Under the pieces are notes generated by a model that saw only the letters and a program-made list of their open reading frames with translations, made no database searches and had not been told where the DNA came from. Position numbers and translations under genes: made by a program. From contig JBBAAO010000001.1 in the NCBI GenBank assembly GCA_041658205.1, positions 1,178,001-1,242,000 of the forward strand: a stretch of 64,000 nt of DNA, in the 5' to 3' direction. The DNA is from Bacteroidota bacterium. Its GTDB lineage: Bacteria > Bacteroidota > Ignavibacteria > UBA10030 > UBA8401. Below, piece by piece: positions 8,963 through 16,760 of this stretch (its first letter is position 1; every line of letters begins with the position of its first letter).

Positions 8963-9565
8963 TTATTTCGATGTGTATTGTAGAGCGCGTTTAATAAGAT
9001 CTTCGATAGAAATATTGTTGCCGTTGATATCGTTCAGCACTCCTCGCAACGATTGTTCCGCTTTTTCCCGGGAAAAACCAAGTGACATTAACGCTGTCAA
9101 TGCTTCGGAACGAGTGGATGCTCCAGTATTTGGAAAGTCGATGATCTTGTCGGAGCCTTCGATTTTTGCCACTTTATCTTTCAGTTCAAGCACCAAGCGT
9201 TCAGCGGTCTTTTTCCCGACACCTGGAATTGCCGTTAAAGTAGAAATAGCACTAGTAGTGATTGTGCGTGCTAATTCATCAGGGCGAATTCCGGAAAGTA
9301 TTGTTTGAGCCATCCTCGGGCCAATACCTGATACACTAATCAACATGCGAAACATTTCTCGTTCGCCGTCAGAGGAGAATCCATACAACACTTGGGCATC
9401 TTCACGAATATGGTGATGCGTTAGGATGGTAACTTCCGTATTGACTTCTGTCAATTGTTCGTATGTAGAAAGTGATATATTGACAGCATATCCCACTCCC
9501 ATCACTTCAATGATAATCTCTGTCGGAGATTTTTTTGTTACTATGCCTTTAAGATATGAGATCAT
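8963..9565 (-). CDS. ruvA: Holliday junction branch migration protein RuvA
   Basis: At 200 residues this has the usual RuvA length. The N-terminal OB domain (MISYLKGIVTKKSPTEIIIE, VLTHHHIREDAQVLYGF-type segment) is followed by the tandem helix-hairpin-helix region (LISVSGIGPRMAQTILSG and LTAIPGVGKKTAERLVLELK). The C-terminal domain III (EALTALMSLGFSREKAEQSL) binds RuvB. RuvA tetramers hold the four-way junction while RuvB drives migration. The start ATG overlaps the ruvC stop by 4 bases (ATGA), indicating translational coupling. No ruvB is present in the window. Confidence 0.97.
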   Translation of the reverse strand: MISYLKGIVTKKSPTEIIIEVMGVGYAVNISLSTYEQLTEVNTEVTILTHHHIREDAQVLYGFSSDGEREMFRMLISVSGIGPRMAQTILSGIRPDELARTITTSAISTLTAIPGVGKKTAERLVLELKDKVAKIEGSDKIIDFPNTGASTRSEALTALMSLGFSREKAEQSLRGVLNDINGNNISIEDLIKRALQYTSK

Positions 9566-10137
9566 GTAGTTTTGTTGAATGTAATAATTTTATCGGGATG
9601 AGATGCAATGTATGATTTCCAATTCTTACCATTGTTACGGACTTTTGATGGAAGAGTGGACTCTGAAGATGAAATTTTAAAAGCATGACATACTGCAACT
9701 GCAAGAGCATCCGTTGAATCAAAATGTTTGGGCGTCGATCGCAATTTCAACATCGATATCATCATATACTGTACTTGTTCTTTTGACGCAGCCCCTTTTC
9801 CTGTTACTGCTTTTTTAATTTCACGTGGTGAGTATTCCGTTACTGGAATTTCGTGATTAACTCCCGCTAAGATTGAAACTCCCCGCGCCTGTCCTATCTT
9901 GAGTGCAGATTGAGCATTCTTTGAATAAAAGGCTGTCTCAATTGCAAACTCATCCGGATGAAATCTATCGATAACGGAGCATAAAGTCGAATAAATTTTC
10001 TTTAGTCGAAGAGGCATTGACACTTCAGAAGCATTCTTAATTACACCAACATCAAGCAAGGACAAGGTCTTTCCATTTTGCTCGATGACGCCGTAACCTG
10101 CTATCAATGTTCCCGGATCAACTCCCAAAATAATCAT
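9562..10137 (-). CDS. ruvC: Crossover junction endodeoxyribonuclease RuvC
   Basis: The protein has 191 residues, slightly longer than the usual 160-175. The RNase H-like fold begins with ILGVDPGT, giving the first catalytic Asp at residue 7. FAIETAFYSKNAQSALKIGQ supplies the second acidic residue and the junction-contacting segment. HFDSTDALAVAVCHA carries the C-terminal acidic pair. It resolves Holliday junctions by symmetric nicking. Its start overlaps the recJ stop by 4 bases and its stop overlaps the ruvA start by 4 bases, so recJ, ruvC and ruvA form one coupled recombination operon. The last 25 or so residues are an extra basic tail. Confidence 0.96.
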   Translation of the reverse strand: MIILGVDPGTLIAGYGVIEQNGKTLSLLDVGVIKNASEVSMPLRLKKIYSTLCSVIDRFHPDEFAIETAFYSKNAQSALKIGQARGVSILAGVNHEIPVTEYSPREIKKAVTGKGAASKEQVQYMMISMLKLRSTPKHFDSTDALAVAVCHAFKISSSESTLPSKVRNNGKNWKSYIASHPDKIITFNKTT

Positions 10138-11840
10138 TTAAGGTCTTTTATTTTTAACTGCGTCAGTGTAACTCCTGTAAAATCGTTCTCGTCAATCGAA
10201 AATACAAGATCAAGATTATTTAATTTTTCTTTCACTTTGTTCATCATTGACCCGAGCCCAAATCCGATACAATCAAATGAAATGCCGTTCTTTTTAATTT
10301 TGAACCGCAAGTGATCTTTTCCAACAATCCGAGGAAGGCCAATAACCTGAACACCTTTGGCAAGGAAGGTCGGTCGCATATTTTGCGGACCGAAGGGAGC
10401 GCATTGTTTCAAAATTCTAAGATATTTTGGAGTTAATTCTGCAAGATCGATTTCTGTATCGATATGAATCAACGGGGTGAGCAAATCTTCCGTTAACATT
10501 CCTTTTACAACAGCATTAAATGCTACGCGGAATTCATCAACTCTATCCAGATCAACGCTTAATCCTGCAGCATATTTATGTCCGCCAAACTGAAGCAATT
10601 TATCTTCCACCATTTTTAGCGCTTGGTGAATGTTCACACCGGAAATACTTCGAGCGGATCCCTTCGCAACACCTTCGAGTGTTGTTAACATCACAGCAGG
10701 ACGGTAATATTTTTCCACCATACGCGATGCGACAATACCGACGACACCCGGATGCCACTTCTCTTGATGCATCACAATGGCGCCGTCGCCGTTATCTTTA
10801 AAATATTGTTCGATCAGACTTTGCGCTTCTATAAAGACACCTTCGTCAATCTTCCGACGAGTGAGATTTTCCTGTTCCAGCACGCGGGCAAACGCAATCG
10901 AATCTTGATAATCATCGCTGACGAGCAATTCGACTGCACGTTTTGCATCACCAAGCCGGCCGACGGCATTAATGCGGGGAGCCATTGCAAACACAATTTG
11001 CCCCGTTGTGATTGCGCCGATCTTCAAACCTGCGCTTTCTAATAGTGCGCGAATTCCAGGACGAGTATTGGAGTTGATTCGTTCAAGACCGAGGCGGACA
11101 AAAATTCGATTCTCGTCGATTAGTGGGACAATATCCGCAGTGGTTGCAAGGGCAACGAAGTCAACATACTTTTCTATTTTCTCTTCGTGTCCTAACGTGC
11201 GTGCAACTGCTTGAATGAATTTATAACCAACTCCCGTTCCACAAAGACTTTTGAACGGGTAGCGACAATTCGGTTTTAAGGCGTCAAGGATTGCAACGGC
11301 GTTTGGCAATTCATCAGCTGGTTCGTGATGGTCGCAAATGATCACATCAATTCCGAGTTGACCGGCGTACTCAACTTGTGCTAATGCCGTAATGCCGCAA
11401 TCAATAGCAACGAGGAGGGTGACTCCTTCTTTTTTTGCAAATTCAACGCCAGGCTGTGAAATGCCATATCCTTCCGTCAAACGATCAGGAATATAATAAG
11501 TAACATCGCAACCGATCTCCTTGAAATAGAGATAGAGCATTCCTGCTCCGTTGGTCCCGTCAACATCATAATCGCCGTAGACAAGGATCTTTTCATTGTT
11601 ATTCTTGGCGCGGAGAAGCCGGTCAACAGCAATGTACATCCCATCCATTAAGAAAGGATCGTGTAGTTGATTGATAGAAGGGCGGAAATATTTTTTCGCT
11701 TTTTCAAATGTATCGATTCCCCGGTTGATGAGAATAGAAACAAGTGAAGAGGAGATAGTTAACTCGTCAGACAGTTGTTTAACAAGTTCTGCTGGTGGAG
11801 CGGGAGCGACCGTCCACCGGTATTCTTTTTTTGATGTCAA
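10134..11840 (-). CDS. recJ: Single-stranded-DNA-specific exonuclease RecJ
   Basis: This 568-residue protein has the standard RecJ architecture. The DHH domain carries LVYGDYDVDGTNGAGMLYLY-type motif I, LLVAIDCGIT and the IICDHHEP signature that ligates the metal ions. The DHHA1 domain has HPGVVGIVASRMVEKYYRPA and QFGGHKYAAGLSV. The C-terminus is an OB-like domain (RIVGKDHLRFKIKKNGISFD). It is a 5'-to-3' exonuclease for single-stranded DNA in recombination, mismatch and excision repair. It is the first gene of the recJ-ruvC-ruvA operon and lies directly downstream of rnpB on the same strand. The ATG at 11840 is the first plausible start. Confidence 0.96.
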   Translation of the reverse strand: MTSKKEYRWTVAPAPPAELVKQLSDELTISSSLVSILINRGIDTFEKAKKYFRPSINQLHDPFLMDGMYIAVDRLLRAKNNNEKILVYGDYDVDGTNGAGMLYLYFKEIGCDVTYYIPDRLTEGYGISQPGVEFAKKEGVTLLVAIDCGITALAQVEYAGQLGIDVIICDHHEPADELPNAVAILDALKPNCRYPFKSLCGTGVGYKFIQAVARTLGHEEKIEKYVDFVALATTADIVPLIDENRIFVRLGLERINSNTRPGIRALLESAGLKIGAITTGQIVFAMAPRINAVGRLGDAKRAVELLVSDDYQDSIAFARVLEQENLTRRKIDEGVFIEAQSLIEQYFKDNGDGAIVMHQEKWHPGVVGIVASRMVEKYYRPAVMLTTLEGVAKGSARSISGVNIHQALKMVEDKLLQFGGHKYAAGLSVDLDRVDEFRVAFNAVVKGMLTEDLLTPLIHIDTEIDLAELTPKYLRILKQCAPFGPQNMRPTFLAKGVQVIGLPRIVGKDHLRFKIKKNGISFDCIGFGLGSMMNKVKEKLNNLDLVFSIDENDFTGVTLTQLKIKDLK

Positions 11841-11907
11841 TGCAATTCTCCAATGCGATACCGATACTGATCGTTATCTTGTGAGAGAATGCATCTTTCA
11901 TTCTCAA

Positions 11908-12440
11908 GTGTTGCACAAAGCCAACAAAGCGCTGGGTTTGCCGATAAGCCGAATTTTGTCTTTTTCCCGACAAATCGGAAAAGAGGCAATCATTTCTCTT
12001 GATCATGCATTACTGCATGATTCTAGCGACCTACCCGTTTCGTCTCGGTGAAGAATTGAGCGGACATCTCTTTTTCCATGAATGGAAAACGAAACTTACG
12101 CGGTCTTGCTCTCAGTGGGGTTTATCATGTCCCGCATAGCGGGATCCTTTATAGGACCGGCAGTATTACTACTACCGCGGTGCGCTCTTACATTAAGTAC
12201 GCTTGATTGCATACCGCACCTTTTCACCCTTATCCCGATGCAGAGCACCGGGACGGTATATTCTCTGTGACACTTTCCGTATCCCGACGGATCGGGACCC
12301 CGGACGTTATCCGGCACTGTGTCCATCCCGATACATCCTAAGACGGATCGGGAAAGAGTTCGGACTTTCCTCCATAATTCGTGAATGAATTACAGCGATT
12401 GCCTGGCGTACCACGGCAACTTGTTGGCTTTGCACAACAT
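11908..12440 (-). ncRNA. rnpB: RNase P catalytic RNA (bacterial class A)
   Basis: On the minus strand the conserved elements appear in order. The P4 5' strand GGAGGAAAGTCCGAACTC is at about 12355-12372. AAGGGTGAAAAGGTGCGG, then GTAAGAGCGCACC, gives conserved region II. GATAAACCCCACTGAGAGCA gives conserved region III, and AAAATTCGGCTTATCGGC is the 3' signature. Sequence at 12421-12440 pairs over about 20 bp with sequence at 11909-11928 to form P1, which sets the approximate ends. At about 530 nt it is longer than most class A RNAs because of extra stem sequence. It carries a short inserted hairpin at 12192-12214 not present in the E. coli RNA. The RNA processes tRNA 5' ends together with RnpA, which is not in the window. 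Confidence 0.93.
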
Positions 12441-12555
12441 CTCGCTGATGAGAATGAATAGATGATGAATTAAAAACTTTTTCGACCCGATCGAACGAGC
12501 GAAGGGCCGCTATCATCATGAAGGATGTGATGATGAAAATTTCTACCATACTTGA

Positions 12556-12969
12556 TTACATTTGTAAATCGATCGCTTCATTTGCCAACGCATCCGCTTC
12601 TTTATTTAAAGAGCGGGGGATATGACCGATAGAAAATTTGAATGATGCCGATCCCAGAGCTGCTTTCACTTTTTGGAACATCACTTTCAAACCGGGATCT
12701 TTTACTTTGTACTGGCCGTTTAATTGACGGGCCATCAATTCGCTGTCCGTCTGTACAACAAGTTCAGTGCAGCGAAAAGTTTCTGAATCGCGCACTAATT
12801 CTATACACTCAAGCAGTGCAGTATATTCTGCGATATTATTTGTTGTCGATCCCAGATATCGCTTGTGAGTGAGTACGGTAGCACGTTGCTCATCTTTTAT
12901 AACTATCCCGATAGCTGCATGGCCGGGATTACCGCGCGATGCACCATCGGTAAAAGCTTTTAATTTCAT
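12556..12969 (-). CDS. Ribonuclease H-like protein (RNase HI family, short form)
   Basis: The protein has 137 residues with all four catalytic acidic residues of RNase HI: D8 in KAFTDGASRGNPG, E48 in NNIAEYTALLE, D75 in VVQTDSELMARQL and D126 in LNKEADALANEA. The short length and the TNNIAEY motif match the archaeal or Bacillus YpdQ/RnhA-like subgroup, which lacks the long basic handle of E. coli RNase HI. Expected role is cleavage of RNA in RNA-DNA hybrids. The ATG overlaps the stop of the upstream zinc-ribbon gene by 4 bases, a coupling commonly seen for these two families. A general ribonuclease H name is safe. The exact substrate preference is not. Confidence 0.9.
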   Translation of the reverse strand: MKLKAFTDGASRGNPGHAAIGIVIKDEQRATVLTHKRYLGSTTNNIAEYTALLECIELVRDSETFRCTELVVQTDSELMARQLNGQYKVKDPGLKVMFQKVKAALGSASFKFSIGHIPRSLNKEADALANEAIDLQM

Positions 12970-13694
12970 TGAACCGCGTTCGCTGTATGTGCTAATTCAT
13001 CCGATACAACGATACGTCCGCAATGCTGACAGAGATATATTTTATCATTGCGGCGGATTTCCATAACGTGTTGAGGAGGCACTCTGTTGCCACAGCCGCT
13101 GCACGATTGTTTTCTGATTGTCGAAACTGCTTTTCCGCGTCCCGATCGAATTTTATCATACCGTCCTAAAATATCTTTATTTAATCGGGCAACGATTTTT
13201 TCACGTTCGTGATTATATTTCAATTCCTCTTCTTCCGTCTCTTTAGAAACGACCGCAAGTTCATCCGCTTTTTCCTTCAATGTTTCGTTCAGTTCATTCA
13301 ACGAGTTTTGATATTCTTCCAATTCGCCCTTTGCAATGGACATGTGGTTTTCAAAATCCTCAAACTGTTTGCCAAGGGTTTTCACCGATTCTTCTGCAAA
13401 GTCGATTTCTTTCGTGATCGCATCATATTCTTTATTGTTGCGGACTTGATACTGTTGTTCTTTATATTTTTTCAGTTTCTCTTCGAAATCTTTGATGTCG
13501 TTATCTGCTTTATTTCTGGAAGCGACAAAGTTATCAATAAACTTCTGTTTTGAATCTGCTTTTTCCGTCAATTCGGCGATTTCTTTTTTCAGATCGCGCA
13601 CTGTTTCCGGCAGATCGCCCTTTAATTCTTCTACATCATCCAAATTGCTGTCAACTTTTTGAAGCAGATATAATAACCGAAGTGTTTCTTCCAA
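12966..13694 (-). CDS. Coiled-coil protein with C-terminal C4 zinc ribbon (COG1579 family)
   Basis: This 242-residue protein is mostly two long antiparallel coiled-coil helices (about residues 10-175), rich in Lys, Glu and heptad hydrophobics. A zinc ribbon follows, with CSGCGNRVPP at about 196-205 and CQHCGRIVV at about 219-227, giving four Cys ligands. It matches the COG1579 family, whose members bind nucleic acid or act as adaptors but have no settled enzymatic role. Its gene overlaps the RNase H gene by 4 bases and follows the Nif3-like gene by 14 bases, forming a three-gene minus-strand operon. Confidence 0.88.
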   Translation of the reverse strand: MEETLRLLYLLQKVDSNLDDVEELKGDLPETVRDLKKEIAELTEKADSKQKFIDNFVASRNKADNDIKDFEEKLKKYKEQQYQVRNNKEYDAITKEIDFAEESVKTLGKQFEDFENHMSIAKGELEEYQNSLNELNETLKEKADELAVVSKETEEEELKYNHEREKIVARLNKDILGRYDKIRSGRGKAVSTIRKQSCSGCGNRVPPQHVMEIRRNDKIYLCQHCGRIVVSDELAHTANAVQ

Positions 13695-13708
13695 TGGAGT
13701 CTCCTTGC

Positions 13709-14821
13709 TTAAAATATATGTACGGGATTTGTACTATGTTGTGTAATAAAAATTTTTTCGGAATGGTTGTTCCGTTTGAACATTTCAATAATCTTATCAG
13801 CAAGAACAGGGAGTATGATCCGTTCTGTCTCATAATGTCCTGCATCTATCAACAATATTTTTTCTTCAGCATCTTGGAATGTGTGATATTTTAGGTCCGC
13901 TGTTACCATGGCATCCGCATGGAGTGCAATGGCATCGTTGATATACTCACTTCCTGAACCACCACAAACAGCAACGCGTTTGATGGTGCGAGCGTTTCCA
14001 GAAAAACGTAACGCTTTTACTTTCAGTTTCCTTTTTACAAGAGTTAAAAAATCTTTTTGAGCTATTCCATTTTTCAGATTGCCGATTGCTCCCAATCCAT
14101 ATTCCGTATTTTTATTTTCTAGTGGATGCAATTGATAAGCGACTTCTTCATATGGATGCGCTTTCAACATGGCCAACAGAACGGATCCAATCTTCCAGTT
14201 TTCAACTAACATTTCTAAACGCGTCTCTTTTGCTCGTTCTAATACTCCCACCGTACCGAGAAAAGGTTTTGCATCATTCATTCCGCGAAACGTGCCAGTA
14301 CCTTCGCCACGGAAACTGCAATGATCGTATGTCGAGAACATTCCGGCACCCGCTTCATGCATCGCTTCAGCAACACGTTCCGTGTGTCCTTCAGGAACAA
14401 ACACAACAATTGACGTCAAACTTTGCTTCATGGGGGAGAGGACTTTTACATCAGTCAATCCCAATGTTTTTGCCAACGAAAAATTTACACCCCAATTCAC
14501 ACTGTCTAAATTTGTATGTGCAGCAAATACATTAATCTTATGTTTCGTAAGATACAGAACGAGTTCGCCAACGCGAGAAGGTTCCGTAATTTTTTTTAAG
14601 GGATGAAATAACAACGGATGATGCGTGACAATAAAATTTACATTTTTTTGCTTCGCCTCTTTCGCAACATCCATCGTTAGATCGAGTGCAACTAAAATAT
14701 TTCTTATGGTGTCATTTTCACGCCCAATAAGAAGTCCAACATTATCTCTGTCCCACGCTACAGCTGAAGGGGCAATCTGCTCAAACTGATTTTGGAATTC
14801 TTTTATTTTCACTCTTGACAA
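13709..14821 (-). CDS. Nif3-like dinuclear metal centre hexameric protein (YqfO/YbgI family)
   Basis: This 370-residue protein belongs to the long Nif3 form, with an inserted PII/CutA-like domain between the two halves. The N-terminal half has NVGLLIGRENDTIRNILVAL, FIVTHHPLLFHPLKKI (metal-binding His residues) and VFAAHTNLDSVNWGVN. The insert (about 130-235) contains VVFVPEGHTERVAEAMHEAG and AHPYEEVAYQLHPLEN. The C-terminal half has VAVCGGSGSEYINDAIALHA, DAMVTADLKYHTFQDA and LIDAGHYETE, providing the remaining ligands. Members form toroidal hexamers. Various hydrolase or chaperone roles have been proposed, and GTP cyclohydrolase naming is not supported here. It heads the operon with the zinc-ribbon and RNase H genes. 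A terminator lies in its 5' leader (14840-14866). Confidence 0.93.
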   Translation of the reverse strand: MSRVKIKEFQNQFEQIAPSAVAWDRDNVGLLIGRENDTIRNILVALDLTMDVAKEAKQKNVNFIVTHHPLLFHPLKKITEPSRVGELVLYLTKHKINVFAAHTNLDSVNWGVNFSLAKTLGLTDVKVLSPMKQSLTSIVVFVPEGHTERVAEAMHEAGAGMFSTYDHCSFRGEGTGTFRGMNDAKPFLGTVGVLERAKETRLEMLVENWKIGSVLLAMLKAHPYEEVAYQLHPLENKNTEYGLGAIGNLKNGIAQKDFLTLVKRKLKVKALRFSGNARTIKRVAVCGGSGSEYINDAIALHADAMVTADLKYHTFQDAEEKILLIDAGHYETERIILPVLADKIIEMFKRNNHSEKIFITQHSTNPVHIF

Positions 14822-14938
14822 TTAGGGCACAACAAAAAAAACGTCCCGTTGGATTTTCGGGACGTTTTCTTGTGATTGAAAAATTGTAGTACGCGCTTTT
14901 TTCTTTTGCGTTATCAGTTTCTTCGGAGTAGGCGTCAT
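14822..14938 (-). CDS. Possible 38-aa basic leader peptide upstream of the Nif3-like gene
   Basis: On the minus strand an ATG at 14938 opens a 38-codon frame ending at 14822, one base before the Nif3-like gene starts. The peptide begins MTPTPKKLITQKKKARTTIF and is rich in Lys, Arg and Thr. A terminator hairpin overlaps its last codons, so translation could affect termination. A TAGTTTTG element upstream resembles the -7 box of Bacteroidota promoters. There is no strong ribosome binding site and no known family. It may equally be a non-coding leader or small RNA. Confidence 0.25.
   Translation of the reverse strand: MTPTPKKLITQKKKARTTIFQSQENVPKIQRDVFFVVP
14834..14870 (-). terminator. Terminator hairpin in the 5' leader of the Nif3-like gene
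   Basis: The 9-bp inverted repeat AACGTCCCG (14840-14848) and CGGGACGTT (14858-14866) has a 9-base loop. A runs precede it and T-rich sequence follows, so it could act on either strand. On the minus strand it is followed by TTTTTTT. It lies between divergently oriented genes, so it cannot serve an annotated gene's 3' end. It is best explained as an attenuator for the Nif3-like operon or as the end of a short leader RNA. Confidence 0.7.
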
Positions 14939-14991
14939 AGTTTGAATTATATTCTTCTTTAAAGTAGCAAAACTATCGAAAATAAGCAAGA

Positions 14992-15022
14992 TTGACTTTG
15001 CCTCAATTTTTCGGTAAGTTTA
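14992..15022 (+). promoter_or_regulatory. Promoter of the psd-pssA operon
   Basis: TTGACT at 14992-14997 and TAAGTT at 15015-15020 are separated by 17 bases, a good -35/-10 pair. The -10 continues as TAAGTTTA, also compatible with the Bacteroidota -7 box TAnnTTTG. Transcription from here would begin near 15028. That rules out coding starts at 14992 or 15022 and supports the downstream TTG at 15088 for psd. Confidence 0.6.
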
Positions 15023-15087
15023 TGGCGAAAAATTTATTCTTTGGCGATTTCTTTCAACCAAATCTTAATCCTTTGGAGTGTAACGCA

Positions 15088-15738
15088 TTGATCACTGAGT
15101 ACGGCTATGATGTCTTCTTTTCTGTTACGGTATTTTGTCTTATCCTGGGTTTAGGTTCTTATTTCTTCGTTGATCAAACCATTGCAAAATCAGTTCTTAT
15201 CGCATCGGCAATACTGCTTTTTATCTTCACGCTAAACTTTTTTCAAGACCCGGAAAGGGTAACTCCGTCAGGGGAAAATCTGGTTATTTCGCCTGCTGAT
15301 GGCACGGTTATCAAAATTGAAGATGTTGTTGAAGAAAAGTATCTAAAAGGGGAAGCAAAGATGGTGTCCATTTTTATGTCTCCAGTGAACGTACATGTGA
15401 ACCGAAATCCGATAACAGGTACCGTTGGATATTTTGAATATGTGAAAGGGGAGTTTTTTGCAGCATTTGAAGACAAAGCATCCCTGAAAAATGAGCAGAC
15501 TCATATTGGTATGGAAAATGGGAAGGGAAAAGTATTTTTCAAGCAGATTGCCGGGTTTATTGCGCGAAGAATTGTAGCCAATGTGGCTGTGGGAGACAGT
15601 GTTGAAGCGGGAAAGCGTTTCGGAATGATCAAATTTGGGTCACGCGTTGATATTTATGTTCCGAAGAGCGCAGAGATAAGAGTTGTGATAAATCAAAAAA
15701 CTGTCGCCGGCGAAACAATTGTTGCGGAGATGAAGTGA
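15088..15738 (+). CDS. psd: Phosphatidylserine decarboxylase (short, archaeal-type form)
   Basis: The TTG at 15088 is chosen as start (216 residues). It is preceded by GGAG at 15075-15078, and a promoter occupies the region where longer forms would begin. The protein starts MITEYGYDVFFSVTVFCLIL with a membrane-associated pair of helices. It then has NFFQDPERVTPSGENLVISP, ADGTVIKIE, MVSIFMSPVNVHVNRNPITG and the self-cleavage site Gly184-Ser185 in IKFGSRVDIYVP, where Ser becomes the pyruvoyl group. It makes phosphatidylethanolamine from phosphatidylserine. It overlaps pssA by 4 bases, placing the two consecutive pathway steps in one operon. Confidence 0.93.
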   Translation: MITEYGYDVFFSVTVFCLILGLGSYFFVDQTIAKSVLIASAILLFIFTLNFFQDPERVTPSGENLVISPADGTVIKIEDVVEEKYLKGEAKMVSIFMSPVNVHVNRNPITGTVGYFEYVKGEFFAAFEDKASLKNEQTHIGMENGKGKVFFKQIAGFIARRIVANVAVGDSVEAGKRFGMIKFGSRVDIYVPKSAEIRVVINQKTVAGETIVAEMK

Positions 15739-16496
15739 GAATAACGCGAGCTGTTGTTCCGACATTATTCACTGTCTTGAATATGTTCTGCGGATTACTC
15801 TCCATCGTCCAATCTAGCGAAGGACATTTTGTTGAGGCGTCATATTTTATTATTCTTGCCGGAGCATTCGATGCGCTTGACGGATTGATGGCACGATTAA
15901 CAAAATCGAGCAGTCAATTTGGTGTTGAAATAGATTCCCTTTCAGATGTGGTCTCCTTTGGCGCTGCTCCTGCATTTCTTGTGTATAAGATTCAGTTGTA
16001 CCAAATGAATGAATGGGGACTTATCATAAGTTCGTTGCTGATGATTATGGGAGGGATCCGATTGGCGAGATTCAATGTGCAGTTGGTCGGGTTTGATAAA
16101 AATTACTTTGTAGGACTTCCTATTCCGTCCAGCGCACTTGCGATTGTGTCATACATCCTTACATTTACTATAGACGGAAATCGTTTGGAAGGATTGGCTG
16201 CAACAATGTTAGCACCGTTGAGTATTGTTATGTCGCTTATTATGGTCAGCAAAATTAAGTATGATACACTTCCAAAATTTTCCGCAAAGGAAATCAGAAA
16301 ACATCCTGTAAAATCGATTTCATTTTTCTTTAGCATATTTTTGATTGCTATTACAAAGGGGCAAGCGCTATTTTATCTCTTTGCAGCGTTTGTTCTTTTT
16401 GGTATACTTCGATATCTATATTATAGTGTAGTAAAATCCGCTCATAAAGAGATCAAAGAAATTGGTGCAGAAGAAGCACCGAATTACGACATTTAA
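15735..16496 (+). CDS. pssA: CDP-diacylglycerol-serine O-phosphatidyltransferase
   Basis: This 253-residue membrane protein starts at GTG 15735, overlapping the psd stop. It carries the CDP-alcohol phosphotransferase signature in the N-terminal third: AGAFDALDGLMARLTKSSSQ, then FGVEIDSLSDVVSFGAAPAF, with the D-G-A-R-G-D-D pattern. Six or so hydrophobic helices follow. It transfers phosphatidyl from CDP-diacylglycerol to serine, supplying the substrate for Psd encoded immediately upstream. The C-terminal 25 residues are a charged cytoplasmic tail. The pairing with psd is typical of Bacteroidota and related phyla. Confidence 0.95.
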   Translation: MRITRAVVPTLFTVLNMFCGLLSIVQSSEGHFVEASYFIILAGAFDALDGLMARLTKSSSQFGVEIDSLSDVVSFGAAPAFLVYKIQLYQMNEWGLIISSLLMIMGGIRLARFNVQLVGFDKNYFVGLPIPSSALAIVSYILTFTIDGNRLEGLAATMLAPLSIVMSLIMVSKIKYDTLPKFSAKEIRKHPVKSISFFFSIFLIAITKGQALFYLFAAFVLFGILRYLYYSVVKSAHKEIKEIGAEEAPNYDI

Positions 16497-16511
16497 CAGT
16501 GTGAAAAGACT

Positions 16512-16760
16512 ATGTACCAATCAACAATTACAATAACACTTCGTCCGTCAATTCTTGATGTTCAGGGGAAAGCTGTTGAGCTGGGAATACACACGCTCGG
16601 ATTGAAAGAAGTTGAAAATGTCCGTATCGGTAAATCGATTCAGATGACAGTGAATGCAGCAACGGAAGATGATGCAAAACGGATCACCGAAGAAGCATGT
16701 AAAAAACTGCTTGCAAATTCTGTGATGGAAGATTTCACGTACACGATACAAAAAGTATGA
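16512..16760 (+). CDS. purS: Phosphoribosylformylglycinamidine synthase subunit PurS
   Basis: At 82 residues it has the normal PurS size. It opens YQSTITITLRPSILDVQGKA, then VELGIHTLGLKEVENVRIGK and the C-terminal ACKKLLANSVMEDFTYTI. PurS is the small structural subunit of the three-part FGAM synthase (PurS, PurQ, PurL) used by bacteria with a split enzyme. The gene overlaps purQ by 4 bases. purL is not in this window. Confidence 0.95.
   Translation: MYQSTITITLRPSILDVQGKAVELGIHTLGLKEVENVRIGKSIQMTVNAATEDDAKRITEEACKKLLANSVMEDFTYTIQKV

Noticed and set aside
11884..11904. Hairpin GAGAATG/CATTCTC after rnpB as a terminator
   Set aside because: The stem is good but is not followed by a T run on the minus strand, and recJ lies immediately downstream, so read-through from rnpB is possible.
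12082..12326. Open frames of 60-76 codons on both strands inside the rnpB region
   Set aside because: The region is fully explained by conserved RNase P RNA elements and pairing. The frames have no family features and stable RNA often leaves such chance frames.
14992..15087. Longer psd start at 14992 or 15022
   Set aside because: Those codons coincide with the -35 and -10 boxes of a good promoter. The extension has no similarity to known Psd N-termini.
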